From Streptomyces sp. CB02959 (GTDB lineage: Bacteria; Actinomycetota; Actinomycetes; Streptomycetales; Streptomycetaceae): a DNA stretch of 64,000 nucleotides. The notes under the pieces were generated by a model. It was not told the DNA's origin and searched no databases. It saw only the letters and a list, made by a program, of their open reading frames with translations. Both the position numbers and the translations under genes were made by a program. Location of the stretch: positions 62,001 to 126,000 of the forward strand of contig NZ_NNBP01000025.1 of NCBI RefSeq assembly GCF_002803155.1, read 5' to 3'. This document shows, in pieces, positions 14,063 through 23,265 of the stretch. Position 1 is the first letter of the stretch; the number at the start of each line of letters is the position of its first letter.

Positions 14063-16453
14063 TCAGTCCGCCGCCGGGTCCGCCGACTGCTCCTCAGCCT
14101 GCAGGCGCAGCAGCGTCCGCAGCCGGGTGGTGCGCTCCTTGGCGGGCAGCTCGGCGACCGCGCGGGAGAGTGCCTGGTCCACGCCCTGGACCACCGACAG
14201 ATGCCGTTCGCCGCGGCTGAAGGCGGTGTAGACCCAGGCGCGGGTCAGGCCGCCGGCGGCGTCGCCGGGGAGCACCACGACCACGGCGGGCCAGCGCGAC
14301 CCGGCCGCCTGCTGGGCGGTGAGCGCCCAGCCGTGCCGGACGGCGCCGGAGTCGACCTGCTCGCGGGGGACGACCACGGCGGTGCCGTCGCAGTCGAGGT
14401 GCAGGCCGTCGGCGCCGGCACCGGTGACCGTGCCGGGAACGGTCCGGCCCGGCGCCGGGGCGTACGCCACGCGGTCGCCGGGGTCGAAGCCGCCGAACCG
14501 GCCGGGGCCGGGGTTGAGGCGCTCCTTGAGCGCGGAGTTCAGCGCGCGGGTGCCGGCGGCGCCGCCGTGGCCGACGGTGATGACCTGTGCCTGGTCGGCG
14601 GGGATGCCCAGCGCCCGGGGCACCGAGTCGGCGACCAGCTGGACCGTGCGGTGCACCGCCTCGCCGGCGTCCCGCACCGGGACGGTCACCACCTCCTTGC
14701 CGGGCGCCTCGACCGCGTCGAGTTCGCCGATGCCGATACCCGACACCAGCTCGCCGATCGGCCCGAAGTCCGGGGTGCGGGAGGCGACCTGGGGGCAGAA
14801 CCGGGACTGCAGGACGTCCTGGAAGAGGCGTCCGGGGCCGGCGGACCACAGGACGCCGGGGTCGCCGCTGAGCACCAGGCGCGTCCCGTCGGACAGCGAT
14901 TCGACGAGCAGGGCGGCGGTGTCCAGGTCCAGCTGCGGGGCGTCCAGCACGACGAGCAGGTCGAGGGCGAGCGCGCCGTCCGCGTCACGGCCCGGGCCCT
15001 CCTGCCCGGACAGCAGGCCGGCGACCGTCACCGCGGCGTCCGCCGAGGCCGGGCCGGCGGGCTCCCCGGCGGCACCGTCCGGTGCGGCCTCGGCGAGGTG
15101 CGCGGCCAGCCGTCGGCGGCCGTCCGCGGTGTGGGTGGCGCCGAACGCCCGCAGCCCGAGGGCGCGGGCCGCGGCGATCAGCGCGGCGGGTTCGGCGCGG
15201 GCCGCCTCGCCGCCGGTGTGGGCCGTCAGACCGCTGTCCGCCACGGTCCGGATGAGCTCGGCGGCGGAGGGCGAGGGGGCGGCCGTCGCGGCGGCGGCCC
15301 AGGCGTCGGGGGAGGGGCGGACCGGGGCGGCTTCGGCCCCGGGGGCCGGCGGGGCGTCCGGGCCGTCGGCGTCCGGGGACGCGTCCGCCGGGCCGTCCGG
15401 GGCGGCGGAGTCCCCGGCGGCGGAGTCCTCGCCGGTCGGTGCCTCGGCGTCCGATCCGGTGTCGTCGGCCGGTGCGTCGGCGGGCGGTTCGAAGGTGTTC
15501 AGCAGGCGGGCCAGTCCGTCGGCGACGCTCTCCTCGGCCATGGCGAGCCGGTCCAGGCCGAGCAGGACGCGGACCGGCTGCTCCTCGTCGTCCTCCGTGG
15601 CGGCCCGTGGGCGGCCCGGGGTGTCCAGCGCGTCCTGGAAGACCAGTACCGCGCCGTCCGCGATGGCGCTCTGGAGGGCCTCGTCCGGGTCGGGTACGGC
15701 GCGCTGGGCGAGGGCGGCGCGCAGTGCGGACGCCTCCAGGGCGGAGTGGCCGGCGACCGCGGCCTGCTCCAGCAGCCAGCCGATCAGTGCCTGGGCGCGC
15801 CGTTCGTCGCCCGGACCGCAGGCGGGGCCGAGCAGTGCCCGGGCGAAGCCGTCGGCCTGCTCGGGGCGGACGCCGGGCACCGCGAGCAGCTGCCAGGGGT
15901 CCTCGGTCAGCGTCTCGGCGGCCTGCTGGCCGAGCGCCTCCGCGGCCCGCTCCGCGAGCGCCTCGGGGGCGCCGCCGGCGGCGAGCACCTGTCGTACGCC
16001 CTCGATGCCGGGGGCCGGGGCGACGGCGGGGCGGGCCGCGGGGACCGCGGGGCCGGGCGCGGTGCCCTGGGCGGCGGGGGCCGGTGCGGTCGGCCGGGCC
16101 GGGGCGGGCTGCGGTCCGGCGGGGTGCGGGGCGGCCGCCTCGGGAGCCGGGCCCGCCGCTGCCGGCTGACCGGTCCGGTCCGGTCCGGCCGCGCCGTCGC
16201 GTGCGGGGCGGGCGGCGGGTGCGGTGGCCTTGCCGGCCCGCGGGGCCTCGGCGAAGAACGACGCGGCGGAGCGCTGACCGCTCTCCACGGCCCGCACCGC
16301 GGCCGCCAGCGCCGCCACGGACGCGGCGGGGGCGGGCTGTGGTGTGCCGCCGGCGTCGCCGCCGGCTCCGGCGCCGGCCTGGCCGACCGCCTCGTCACCG
16401 GGCGCGACAGCCTCCTGCTCGGGCGGGTTGTCGCCGGCGCGGTCGGTACTCAC
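14063..16453 (-). CDS. RecD2-like helicase-fold protein lacking catalytic motifs
   Basis: A 796-residue protein. Residues 1-150 are Ala/Pro-rich low complexity. About 150-290 resemble the helix-hairpin-helix region of RecD2-type helicases (LTEDPWQLLAVPGVRPEQAD). About 430-780 resemble its ATPase core, but key motifs are gone. No GxGKT/S Walker A is visible anywhere. The expected DEAQ Walker B is LLVVLDAPQLD (about 501). The HKSQGSEF motif appears as TAQQAAGSRWPAVVVVL. Motif VI survives as YTAFSRGERHLSVV. It may bind DNA or partners without unwinding. The GTG start overlaps the stop of the aldo/keto reductase gene (GTGA), so translation is coupled. Confidence 0.75.
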   Translation of the reverse strand: MSTDRAGDNPPEQEAVAPGDEAVGQAGAGAGGDAGGTPQPAPAASVAALAAAVRAVESGQRSAASFFAEAPRAGKATAPAARPARDGAAGPDRTGQPAAAGPAPEAAAPHPAGPQPAPARPTAPAPAAQGTAPGPAVPAARPAVAPAPGIEGVRQVLAAGGAPEALAERAAEALGQQAAETLTEDPWQLLAVPGVRPEQADGFARALLGPACGPGDERRAQALIGWLLEQAAVAGHSALEASALRAALAQRAVPDPDEALQSAIADGAVLVFQDALDTPGRPRAATEDDEEQPVRVLLGLDRLAMAEESVADGLARLLNTFEPPADAPADDTGSDAEAPTGEDSAAGDSAAPDGPADASPDADGPDAPPAPGAEAAPVRPSPDAWAAAATAAPSPSAAELIRTVADSGLTAHTGGEAARAEPAALIAAARALGLRAFGATHTADGRRRLAAHLAEAAPDGAAGEPAGPASADAAVTVAGLLSGQEGPGRDADGALALDLLVVLDAPQLDLDTAALLVESLSDGTRLVLSGDPGVLWSAGPGRLFQDVLQSRFCPQVASRTPDFGPIGELVSGIGIGELDAVEAPGKEVVTVPVRDAGEAVHRTVQLVADSVPRALGIPADQAQVITVGHGGAAGTRALNSALKERLNPGPGRFGGFDPGDRVAYAPAPGRTVPGTVTGAGADGLHLDCDGTAVVVPREQVDSGAVRHGWALTAQQAAGSRWPAVVVVLPGDAAGGLTRAWVYTAFSRGERHLSVVQGVDQALSRAVAELPAKERTTRLRTLLRLQAEEQSADPAAD

Positions 16454-17433
16454 AGCGTGCTCCAGTTGTGGTCGGGATAGTGGTGCACCGGAGCCGACAC
16501 ATCGTCCAGCGCCCGGCGGATCTCGTCAGGAAGACTAAGCGCCTCCACTGACAACGAGGCTCTGAGCTGCTGCGCGGTGCGGGCGCCGAGGATCGGGGCG
16601 GTGACGCCGGGGCGGTCGCGGACCCAGGAGAGCGCGACCTGCAGGGGGGTGACGGCCAGTCCGTCGGCGGCGGTGGCGACCGCGTCGACGACCCGGCTCG
16701 CGGTGTCGTCCAGATAGGGCGCGACGAATGCCGCGAGGTGGTCCGAGGCGCCGCGGGAGTCGGCCGGGGTGGCGTGGCGGTACTTGCCGGTGAGCACCCC
16801 GCGGCCCAGGGGGGACGACGGGAGCAGCCCGACCCCCAGGTCCCGGGCGGCGGGCAGCACCTCCCGTTCGACGCCGCGCTGGAGGAGGGAGTACTCCATC
16901 TGCGTGCTCGCGAGGCGGTTGCGCACGTCGGGGGCGGCCAACTGCCAGGTGGCGGCCTTGGCGAGCTGCCAGCCGGAGAAGCCCGACAGGCCGACATAGC
17001 GCGCTCGGCCGGTCGCCACCGCCAGGTCGAGTGCCTGGAGGGTCTCCTCCAGCGGGGTGTGCGGGTCGAAGGCGTGCAGCTGCCAGAGGTCCACGTAGTC
17101 GGTGCGCAGGCGGGTGAGGGAGGCGTCCAGGGCGGTGAGCAGGTGGCGGCGCGAGCCGTCGACCCGACGGTCCGGTGCGAGGACGCTGCCGGCCTTGGTG
17201 GCGATGACCAGGTCGGAGCGGGGCACCAGCCCTTCGAGCAGCCGGCCGAGGAGGTATTCGGCGCCGCCGTCGGCGTAGATGTCGGCGGTGTCGACGAGCG
17301 TGCCGCCGGCCTCCCAGAACGTCTTGAGCTGCTCGGCGGCGTCCTGTTCGCCGGTGTCGCGTGCCCAGTTCAGGGTGCCCAGCCCGAGGCGGGACACGCG
17401 CAGGCCCGTGCGGCCGAGGTGCCTTTGCTCCAT
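16450..17433 (-). CDS. Aldo/keto reductase
   Basis: A 327-residue NADPH-dependent (beta/alpha)8-barrel oxidoreductase. It starts MEQRHLGRTGLRVSRLGLGT, typical of the family. The catalytic tetrad is in DTADIYADGG (Asp and Tyr), IATKAG (Lys) and LWQLHAFD (His). NADP contacts are in the GLSGF and APILGARTAQQL segments. An upstream in-frame GTG at 17445 would add four residues. It is the first gene of a two-gene unit with the RecD-like protein, an odd pairing in function that may reflect only translational economy. Substrate unknown. Confidence 0.88.
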   Translation of the reverse strand: MEQRHLGRTGLRVSRLGLGTLNWARDTGEQDAAEQLKTFWEAGGTLVDTADIYADGGAEYLLGRLLEGLVPRSDLVIATKAGSVLAPDRRVDGSRRHLLTALDASLTRLRTDYVDLWQLHAFDPHTPLEETLQALDLAVATGRARYVGLSGFSGWQLAKAATWQLAAPDVRNRLASTQMEYSLLQRGVEREVLPAARDLGVGLLPSSPLGRGVLTGKYRHATPADSRGASDHLAAFVAPYLDDTASRVVDAVATAADGLAVTPLQVALSWVRDRPGVTAPILGARTAQQLRASLSVEALSLPDEIRRALDDVSAPVHHYPDHNWSTL

Positions 17434-17521
17434 GGGCCCAGACACTACGCGCCGGGCCTTGCGATCAGGGGACCTGTGGACAACGGCCGGGCCGCCGCCG
17501 CGGACCGGGTCCGGCCCACCG

Positions 17522-17551
17522 ATGACGACCGCCGCACCCGCACGCTAGAGT
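17522..17551 (+). promoter_or_regulatory. Likely promoter of the F420-type oxidoreductase gene
   Basis: ATGACG (17522-17527) and TAGAGT (17546-17551), 18 bases apart, form a plausible -35/-10 pair about 35 bases before the start codon at 17592. Confidence 0.35.
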
Positions 17552-17591
17552 CCCCGGAACAGCGACGTTACTGATGGGTAAGGGGAGCGGC

Positions 17592-18647
17592 ATGAGGCTT
17601 GGCATCAACCTCGGCTACTGGGGCGCCGGGATGGACTCCGACAATCTCGCGGTGGCCCAGGAGGCCGATCGCCTCGGCTACGCGGTCTGCTGGGCGGCCG
17701 AGGCGTACGGGTCCGACGCCCCCACGGTGCTCTCCTGGGTGGCCGCGCAGACCGAGCGGATCGACGTCGGCTCGGCGATCTTCCAGATCCCGGCCCGTAC
17801 GCCCGCGATGACCGCGATGACCGCGGCGACCCTGGACTCGCTCTCCGGCGGCCGGTTCCGGCTCGGCCTGGGCGTCTCCGGGCCGCAGGTCTCCGAGGGC
17901 TGGTACGGCGTGAAGTTCGACAAGCCGCTGGCCCGCACCCGGGAGTACGTGGAGATCGTCCGCAAGGCGATGACCCGCGAGCGGCTGTCCTACGAGGGCG
18001 CGCACTGGACGCTGCCGCTGCCCGGCGGCCCCGGCAAGCCGCTGAAGCTCACCGTGCACCCGGAGCGCGAGCACATCCCGCTCTACATCGCGGCGATCGG
18101 CCCGAAGAACCTGCACCAGACCGGCGAGATCGCCGACGGCGCGCTGCTCATCTTCCCGTCCGCCGACCACCTGGAGGAGACCGCGGTCTCCCACCTCCGG
18201 GCGGGGCGCGAAGCGGCCGGCAAGACCATGGACGGGTTCGACGTCTGCCCCACCCTCCCGCTGTCCGTCGGTGAGGACAAGGACGTCAGCGCGCTCGCCG
18301 ACCAGTTCCGCCCGTACACCGCGCTGTACGTCGGCGGCATGGGCAGCCGGAAGCAGAACTTCTACAACCAGCTGGCGCAGCGGATGGGGTACGAGAAGGA
18401 GGCCGCCGAGATCCAGGACAAGTACCTGGCCGGGGACAAGGCCGGCGCCGCCGCGGCGATCCCCGAGCGGCTGATCGACCAGACCACCCTCCTCGGCTCG
18501 GTCGACCGGATCGCCGAGCGGATGCAGGCGTACGCGGCGGCCGGCGTGACCACGCTGACGCTGGCGCCGGCCGGCTTCACCCTGGACGAGCGGGTGGCCT
18601 CGCTCCGTGCGGGCGTCGAGGCGCTGGAGCGCGCCGGGCTGGCGTAA
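17592..18647 (+). CDS. LLM-class F420-dependent oxidoreductase (Rv3520c-like)
   Basis: A 351-residue luciferase-like barrel enzyme beginning MRLGINLGYWGAG. The run QEADRLGYAVCWAAEAYGSD and the AATLDSLSGGRFRLGLGVSG segment match the Rv3520c-type LLM F420 subfamily. Such enzymes use reduced cofactor F420 for hydride transfer; the substrate is unknown. The start was moved from ATG 17574 to ATG 17592 because AAGGGGAG lies six bases before the latter. Two hairpins follow the stop codon, so it is monocistronic. Confidence 0.85.
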   Translation: MRLGINLGYWGAGMDSDNLAVAQEADRLGYAVCWAAEAYGSDAPTVLSWVAAQTERIDVGSAIFQIPARTPAMTAMTAATLDSLSGGRFRLGLGVSGPQVSEGWYGVKFDKPLARTREYVEIVRKAMTRERLSYEGAHWTLPLPGGPGKPLKLTVHPEREHIPLYIAAIGPKNLHQTGEIADGALLIFPSADHLEETAVSHLRAGREAAGKTMDGFDVCPTLPLSVGEDKDVSALADQFRPYTALYVGGMGSRKQNFYNQLAQRMGYEKEAAEIQDKYLAGDKAGAAAAIPERLIDQTTLLGSVDRIAERMQAYAAAGVTTLTLAPAGFTLDERVASLRAGVEALERAGLA

Positions 18648-18670
18648 CCCCCGGCGGACCCCGGACGCGC

Positions 18671-18700
18671 GAAGGCCCGGCGCCTGGGCGCCGGGCCTTC
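18671..18700 (+). terminator. Terminator after the LLM oxidoreductase
   Basis: GAAGGCCCGGCGC and its exact inverse form a 13-bp stem with a CTGG loop, starting 24 bases after the stop codon. Confidence 0.8.
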
Positions 18701-18712
18701 GGAGGAGCGCTG

Positions 18713-18753
18713 CGGCCGTGGTGGGGGCTCGGGGGTCTTCCCCGCCACGGCCG
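18713..18753. terminator. Second hairpin downstream of the LLM oxidoreductase
   Basis: CGGCCGTGGTGGGG (18713-18726) pairs at 13 of 14 positions plus one G-T with CCCCGCCACGGCCG (18740-18753). Acts with the preceding hairpin as a tandem terminator. Confidence 0.55.
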
Positions 18754-18908
18754 TCACGGAACTCAACGCCTCAGCGGCGGGCGGGTTACGGGGCGCGCCC
18801 CGGGCCCCGTCACGCGAACGGGCGCACGGGTTCCGCCCCCGGTTGCCGGCGGCGGAAGACGGCGTTTGGCTTTCCCTTCACGGGCGTGTCCGTTCGGAGG
18901 TGACGCTG

Positions 18909-19697
18909 ATGTTCTCGGCCAGGAGCCTGTTCCAGGAGATCGTCGACAACGACGCCTCCTACCGCCTCTTCTGCTCCATCGCGGCCAGCGGGGAGGCCCA
19001 GGGCGGCTGGGAGAACGGCCGGATCGCCGCGCTGCTCCCGACGTCCCAGCGCGACCTGGCGCCCAAGGTCGCCCGGCACGGCGCCGACGAGGACAAGCAC
19101 GGCCGGATCTTCCACGCCCTGCTCCGCAAGCGCGGCCTGACGCCCGTCGACGTCCCCGCGGCCACCGACTACACCATGCTGCTGGAGCGGCGGGGCATCG
19201 GGCTGGCCCACGACCAGCTCCGCCGCGCGGAGCCGCTCGGCGAGCGGGACGTCATCACCTACCTCGCGCACAGCCGGGTCACCGAGCAGCGCGCGGCCGA
19301 GCAGATGCTGCTGCTGCGCACGTACTTCGGCGACCACCCCGAGGTCGGCAAGGCGGTCAGGATGATCTGCCGCGACGAGGAGAACCACCTCGCGTACTGC
19401 CACGAGGAACTGCTGCGGCTGGCCCGGGCCGGCCACGGGCGGACCATCCAGCGGATCCTGCGGGAGTGCGCGCTCGCCGAGATCGCCGTCCACCGGGACG
19501 TCAGCCTGGCCGTGATGGCGCACATGGGCCGCATCCTGCGGTGGCCGACGCTCAAGTCCGCGCTGCTCAAGGCCGGGATCATGGCGTTCTACGGCTACGA
19601 GCGGCTGGTCGGCTGGCGGCGGATGGTCAGCCTCACCATGCCCGAGCGGCGGAACGCGCTGGGTGGCCCGGCCCCCGCCGCGCCGGACTTCGCCTGA
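18909..19697 (+). CDS. Ferritin-like diiron-domain protein
   Basis: A 262-residue, mainly helical protein. Two candidate metal-binding helices are visible: RHGADEDKHGRIFHALL (about residue 60) and ICRDEENHLAYCHEELL (about 157), each with the Glu-x-x-His pattern of ferritin-like diiron carboxylate proteins. A third helix has RVTEQRAAEQMLLL. The C-terminal third (GIMAFYGYERLVGWRRMV) is hydrophobic and basic and may contact membrane. Function could be oxidation, iron handling or a hydroxylase. The ATG at 18909 follows GGAGG at 8 bases. It converges with corA, which ends 22 bases downstream. Confidence 0.75.
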   Translation: MFSARSLFQEIVDNDASYRLFCSIAASGEAQGGWENGRIAALLPTSQRDLAPKVARHGADEDKHGRIFHALLRKRGLTPVDVPAATDYTMLLERRGIGLAHDQLRRAEPLGERDVITYLAHSRVTEQRAAEQMLLLRTYFGDHPEVGKAVRMICRDEENHLAYCHEELLRLARAGHGRTIQRILRECALAEIAVHRDVSLAVMAHMGRILRWPTLKSALLKAGIMAFYGYERLVGWRRMVSLTMPERRNALGGPAPAAPDFA

Positions 19698-19719
19698 CCG
19701 GCCCGCCGCTCCGGGCGCC

Positions 19720-20712
19720 TCACAGCCAGCCGCGGCGCTTGAACAGCCGGTAGAGCGAGACCTCGATGACGGCCATCACCACCAGGATCATCGGATACCC
19801 CAGCGACCACTTCAGCTCCGGCATGTCGCTGAAGTTCATGCCGTAGATGCCCGCGATCAGCGTCGGTACCGCGGCCAGCGCCGCCCACGCCGAGATCTTG
19901 CGCATGTCGTCGTTCTGGCGGACCCCCATCTGCGCCAGATGGGCGGCGAGGATGTCCGACAGCAGCCGGTCCAGGCCCTCCACCGACTCGTTGACGCGGG
20001 CGAGGTGATCGCCGACGTCCCGGAAGAACGGCCGGGCGTGGTCGTGGATGAACGGCACCCCGGTGCTGTGCAGACGGGTCACCGGATCGACCAACGGCAC
20101 GGTGGCCCGGCGGAATTCGAGGACCTCGCGCTTGAACGCGTAGATCTGGGCGGCGGTGCTCCTGGTCTCCCGGCGGATCGGCGCGAACACCTCCGCCTCC
20201 AACTCCTCCATGTCCACCTGGAGTTCGCCGGCGACCTCCAGGTAGTGGTCCACCACCGCGTCACTGATCGCGTACAGCGCCGCCCCGGGGCCGTGCCGCA
20301 GGATCTCCGGGTGGCGCTCCAGCCGCCGCCGGACCGCCGCCAGCGGGCCGGCCGTACCGTGCCGGACGGTGACCACGAACGAGTCGCCGACGAAGACCAT
20401 CAGCTCCGAGGCGGTCACGGTGTCGGCCGCGACGTCGTAGGTGATCGGCTTCAGCACCATGAACAGCGAGTCGTCGTAGACCTCCAGCTTGGGCCGCTGA
20501 TGCGCCTTGAGGGCGTCCTCCACGGCCAGCGGGTGCAGCCCGAAATCGCTGCTGACCTGGTCGAACTCGTGCTGGGTCGGTTCGTACATGCCCAGCCACA
20601 GGAACGAGCGGCCCTCCGCCCGGGCCGTGTCCAGCGCGCGGGAGAAATCCGTCGCGCACTCATGGCGGCGGCCCTCGCGGTAGATGGCGCAGTCCACGAT
20701 CACATCAGGCAT
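19720..20712 (-). CDS. CorA-family divalent-cation transporter
   Basis: A 330-residue magnesium/cobalt channel. The large N-terminal cytosolic domain includes LGMYEPTQHEFDQV and PLAVEDALKAHQRPKLEVYD, the usual CorA landmarks. Two C-terminal membrane helices follow; the first ends in the signature YGMNFSDMPELKW (GMN motif, about residue 293), and a basic tail KRRGWL closes the protein. It would form a pentameric channel in the plasma membrane. The ATG at 20712 is used; an upstream extension to 21078 would be antisense to the phosphomutase gene and is rejected. Ribosome site weak. Confidence 0.88.
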   Translation of the reverse strand: MPDVIVDCAIYREGRRHECATDFSRALDTARAEGRSFLWLGMYEPTQHEFDQVSSDFGLHPLAVEDALKAHQRPKLEVYDDSLFMVLKPITYDVAADTVTASELMVFVGDSFVVTVRHGTAGPLAAVRRRLERHPEILRHGPGAALYAISDAVVDHYLEVAGELQVDMEELEAEVFAPIRRETRSTAAQIYAFKREVLEFRRATVPLVDPVTRLHSTGVPFIHDHARPFFRDVGDHLARVNESVEGLDRLLSDILAAHLAQMGVRQNDDMRKISAWAALAAVPTLIAGIYGMNFSDMPELKWSLGYPMILVVMAVIEVSLYRLFKRRGWL

Positions 20713-20830
20713 TCTCGCCCGTCGCCGGGGCCCCTGCCAGGGAAGCGGGCCGGGTGCCCGCACCGGCCGCCGCCCGGCCCGCTCCACGGGCGGCGGCGGG
20801 CATTTGACGACAGGCTCTAGGGTTGCAGTC

Positions 20831-21529
20831 ATGCCCACGCTGATCCTGGTGCGGCACGGCCGCTCCACCGCCAACACCTCCGGGGTGCTCGCCGGCCGGA
20901 CCGCCGGAGTCGCCCTCGACGAGCGGGGCGCCGCCCAGGCCGCGGCGCTGCCCGCCCGGCTCGCGGGGATCCCGCTCGCCGCCGCCGTTACCAGCCCGTT
21001 GCAGCGCTGCCGGGAGACCCTGGCGCCGCTGCTGGCGGCCCGCCCCGGGCTGCGCCTCACGACCGACGAGCGGATCACCGAGTGCGACTACGGCGACTGG
21101 TCGGGCCGCAAGCTCGCCGAGCTGATCGACGAACCGCTGATGGAGATCGTCCAGCAGCACCCCTCAGCGGCCGCCTTCCCTGGCGGCGAGTCGATGCGCG
21201 ACATGCAGGCCCGCGCGGTGGCCGCGGTCCGGGACTGGAACGCCCGGGTCGAGGAGACCTCCGGCGCCGAGGCGACCTACCTGATGTGCTCGCACGGTGA
21301 CATCATCAAATCCCTGGTCGCCGACGCCCTCGGCATGCACCTGGACCTCTTCCAGCGGATCTCCGTGGAGCCGTGCTCGGTGACCGTGGTCCGCTACACC
21401 CGGCTGCGCCCCTACGTGGTGCGGCTCGGCGACACCGGCGACCTCGCCTCACTGGTGCCCCGTGAGGACGGCGGCGGGGCCGGGAGCGAGCGGGACGCGG
21501 CCATCGGAGGCGGTGCGGGCGCAGCGTGA
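20831..21529 (+). CDS. Histidine phosphatase / MSMEG_4193-type putative phosphomutase
   Basis: A 232-residue phosphoglycerate-mutase-fold protein. The catalytic His is in LILVRHGRSTANTSG (about residue 10), the second arginine in SPLQRCRET, a Glu in ECDYGDWSG, and the second His in MCSHGDIIKS. It belongs to the actinobacterial phosphomutase group that is repeatedly found with the next two genes and mshC, suggesting a shared pathway. Chemistry (phosphatase or mutase) and substrate are unproven. Confidence 0.85.
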   Translation: MPTLILVRHGRSTANTSGVLAGRTAGVALDERGAAQAAALPARLAGIPLAAAVTSPLQRCRETLAPLLAARPGLRLTTDERITECDYGDWSGRKLAELIDEPLMEIVQQHPSAAAFPGGESMRDMQARAVAAVRDWNARVEETSGAEATYLMCSHGDIIKSLVADALGMHLDLFQRISVEPCSVTVVRYTRLRPYVVRLGDTGDLASLVPREDGGGAGSERDAAIGGGAGAA

Positions 21530-21660
21530 TCAGCGGGCGCAGTAGGGTGGTGCGACGGCGCTGCCCGCGACGCCCCTGTGATCCGCGCAGTACTCCCGCC
21601 GGGACACCGCGATCGCAGCGACCGCACTGACCCAGCAGTCGAGACAAACGGAGCAGGACG

Positions 21661-22251
21661 TTGTCCCGTCAGGTGTTCTTCTACGACCAACCGGACCGCT
21701 TCGTGGCCGGTACGGTCGGGCTGCCTGGTCGCCGTAGCTTCTTCCTCCAGGCCACCGCGGGCGGCCGGACCACCAGCGTCGCCCTGGAGAAGACCCAGGT
21801 GGCGGCCCTCGCCGAGCGGATCGACGAGCTCCTGGACGAGGTGGTGCGGCGCAGCGGCGGCAGTGCCCCGGTGCCCGCCGTCTCCCCGACCGAGATGTCC
21901 GACACCGCGCCCTTGGAGACGCCGGTGGAGGAGGAGTTCCGGGTCGGCACCATGGCGCTGGCCTGGGACGGCGAGGACGAGCGGATGATCGTCGAGGCCC
22001 AGGCGCTGGTCGAGCTGGAGGCCGACAGCGACGAGGACCTCGCCGACGCCGAGGAGCGGCTGCTCCAGGACGACGAGAACGGCCCGCCGATGCTGCGGGT
22101 GCGGCTGACCGGCACCATGGCCCGGGCGTTCGCCAAGCGGGCGCTGGACGTCGTCAACGCGGGCCGCCCGCCGTGCCCGCTGTGCAGCCTGCCGCTCGAC
22201 CCGGAGGGACACGTATGCCCGCGCCAGAACGGATACCGGCGGGACGCCTGA
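21661..22251 (+). CDS. DUF3090 family protein
   Basis: A 196-residue protein of unknown function with a probable TTG start, preceded by GGAGCAGG. It begins LSRQVFFYDQPDRFVAGTVG. A central acidic helix (DSDEDLADAEERLLQDDE) precedes a C-terminal CPLC...C segment (PPCPLCSLPLDPEGHVCP) that resembles a zinc-ribbon knuckle with an extra Cys. The stop is overlapped by the next start (22215), so the two are translationally coupled. Always, as far as I recall, clustered with the phosphomutase and the SCO1664-like gene. Confidence 0.85.
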   Translation: MSRQVFFYDQPDRFVAGTVGLPGRRSFFLQATAGGRTTSVALEKTQVAALAERIDELLDEVVRRSGGSAPVPAVSPTEMSDTAPLETPVEEEFRVGTMALAWDGEDERMIVEAQALVELEADSDEDLADAEERLLQDDENGPPMLRVRLTGTMARAFAKRALDVVNAGRPPCPLCSLPLDPEGHVCPRQNGYRRDA

Positions 22252-23132
22252 GCGCCATGGAGCCCACCGCCGAACCGGCCGGCCCCCAGGCCGCCTCGCA
22301 GGCCCCGCCGGAGCCCGTCCGGGAGCCCGTCGGCAGTCTGGCGCCGGAGCTGCTCGCCGAGGGCGAGCTGACCGTCCGCGGCCAGATCCAGGACGCCTCC
22401 AACGCCGTGCTCTACTGCACCGTCGCGCTCGACGGGCGCAGCGCCGACTGCGTGTACAAGCCGGTCCGCGGCGAGCGCCCGCTGTGGGACTTCCCCGACG
22501 GCACGCTCGCCGAGCGCGAGGTCGCCGCGTACGAGGTCTCCCGGGCCTGCGGCTGGGACCTGATCCCCACCACGGTGCTGCGGGACGGCCCGTACGGGAC
22601 CGGCATGGTCCAGGAGTGGATAGCCCCGCCCGGGGACGGCGACGAGGTGCCGGAGCTGCTGGCGCTGGTCGCCGAGGACGAGCCGGCGCCGGGCTGGAAG
22701 GCGGTCGGCCGGGCGGAGATCGGCGCGGGGCGCACCGCGCTGCTGGTCCACGCCGACCACCCGCGGCTGCGCCGGCTGGCCGTCCTGGACGCGGTGATCA
22801 ACAACGGGGACCGCAAGGGCGGCCATCTGCTGCCCGGGGCCGGTGGCGCGTTCTTCGCGATCGATCACGGTGTGACGTTCAACTCGGCCGACAAGTTGCG
22901 CACGCTCCTGTGGGGCTGGGCGGGGGAGCCGCTGACCGACGAGGCGCTGAGGGTGCTGCGCGACCTGCGGGCGGCGCTGGCGGACGGTGCGCCGCTCGCC
23001 GTCCGGCTGGCCGAACTGATCACGAAAGCCGAGCTGGCGGCGGTGCGGGCGCGGGTGGAGGGGCTGCTGAGCAGTGGGCGGCACCCGGAGCCGAGCGGGG
23101 AGTGGCCGGCGATTCCCTGGCCGCCGGTCTGA
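22215..23132 (+). CDS. SCO1664-family protein with PI3/PI4-kinase-like fold
   Basis: A 305-residue protein with kinase-like elements. The Lys in ADCVYKPVRGERPLWDFP (about residue 81) could contact ATP. DAVINNGDRKGGHLL (about 194) resembles a catalytic loop, and FFAIDHGVTFNS (about 217) resembles a metal-binding DxG segment. This pattern is that of actinobacterial PI3/PI4-kinase-like proteins of unknown substrate. The ATG at 22215 has GGAGGG upstream and overlaps DUF3090 by 37 bases; ATG 22257 is an alternative. It precedes mshC with 133 bases between. Confidence 0.78.
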   Translation: MPAPERIPAGRLSAMEPTAEPAGPQAASQAPPEPVREPVGSLAPELLAEGELTVRGQIQDASNAVLYCTVALDGRSADCVYKPVRGERPLWDFPDGTLAEREVAAYEVSRACGWDLIPTTVLRDGPYGTGMVQEWIAPPGDGDEVPELLALVAEDEPAPGWKAVGRAEIGAGRTALLVHADHPRLRRLAVLDAVINNGDRKGGHLLPGAGGAFFAIDHGVTFNSADKLRTLLWGWAGEPLTDEALRVLRDLRAALADGAPLAVRLAELITKAELAAVRARVEGLLSSGRHPEPSGEWPAIPWPPV

Positions 23133-23265
23133 TCCCGGGCGCCGTCGTACGACTCAACCGGCCCTGGCCCCTGACACATCCGGCCGTGGAACACAAGACC
23201 GCCTTTCCGGCCAGAGAAGCCCCTCCGGTTCGTATGCGGAACATCCGTCCGGTTACGCTCAAGGC

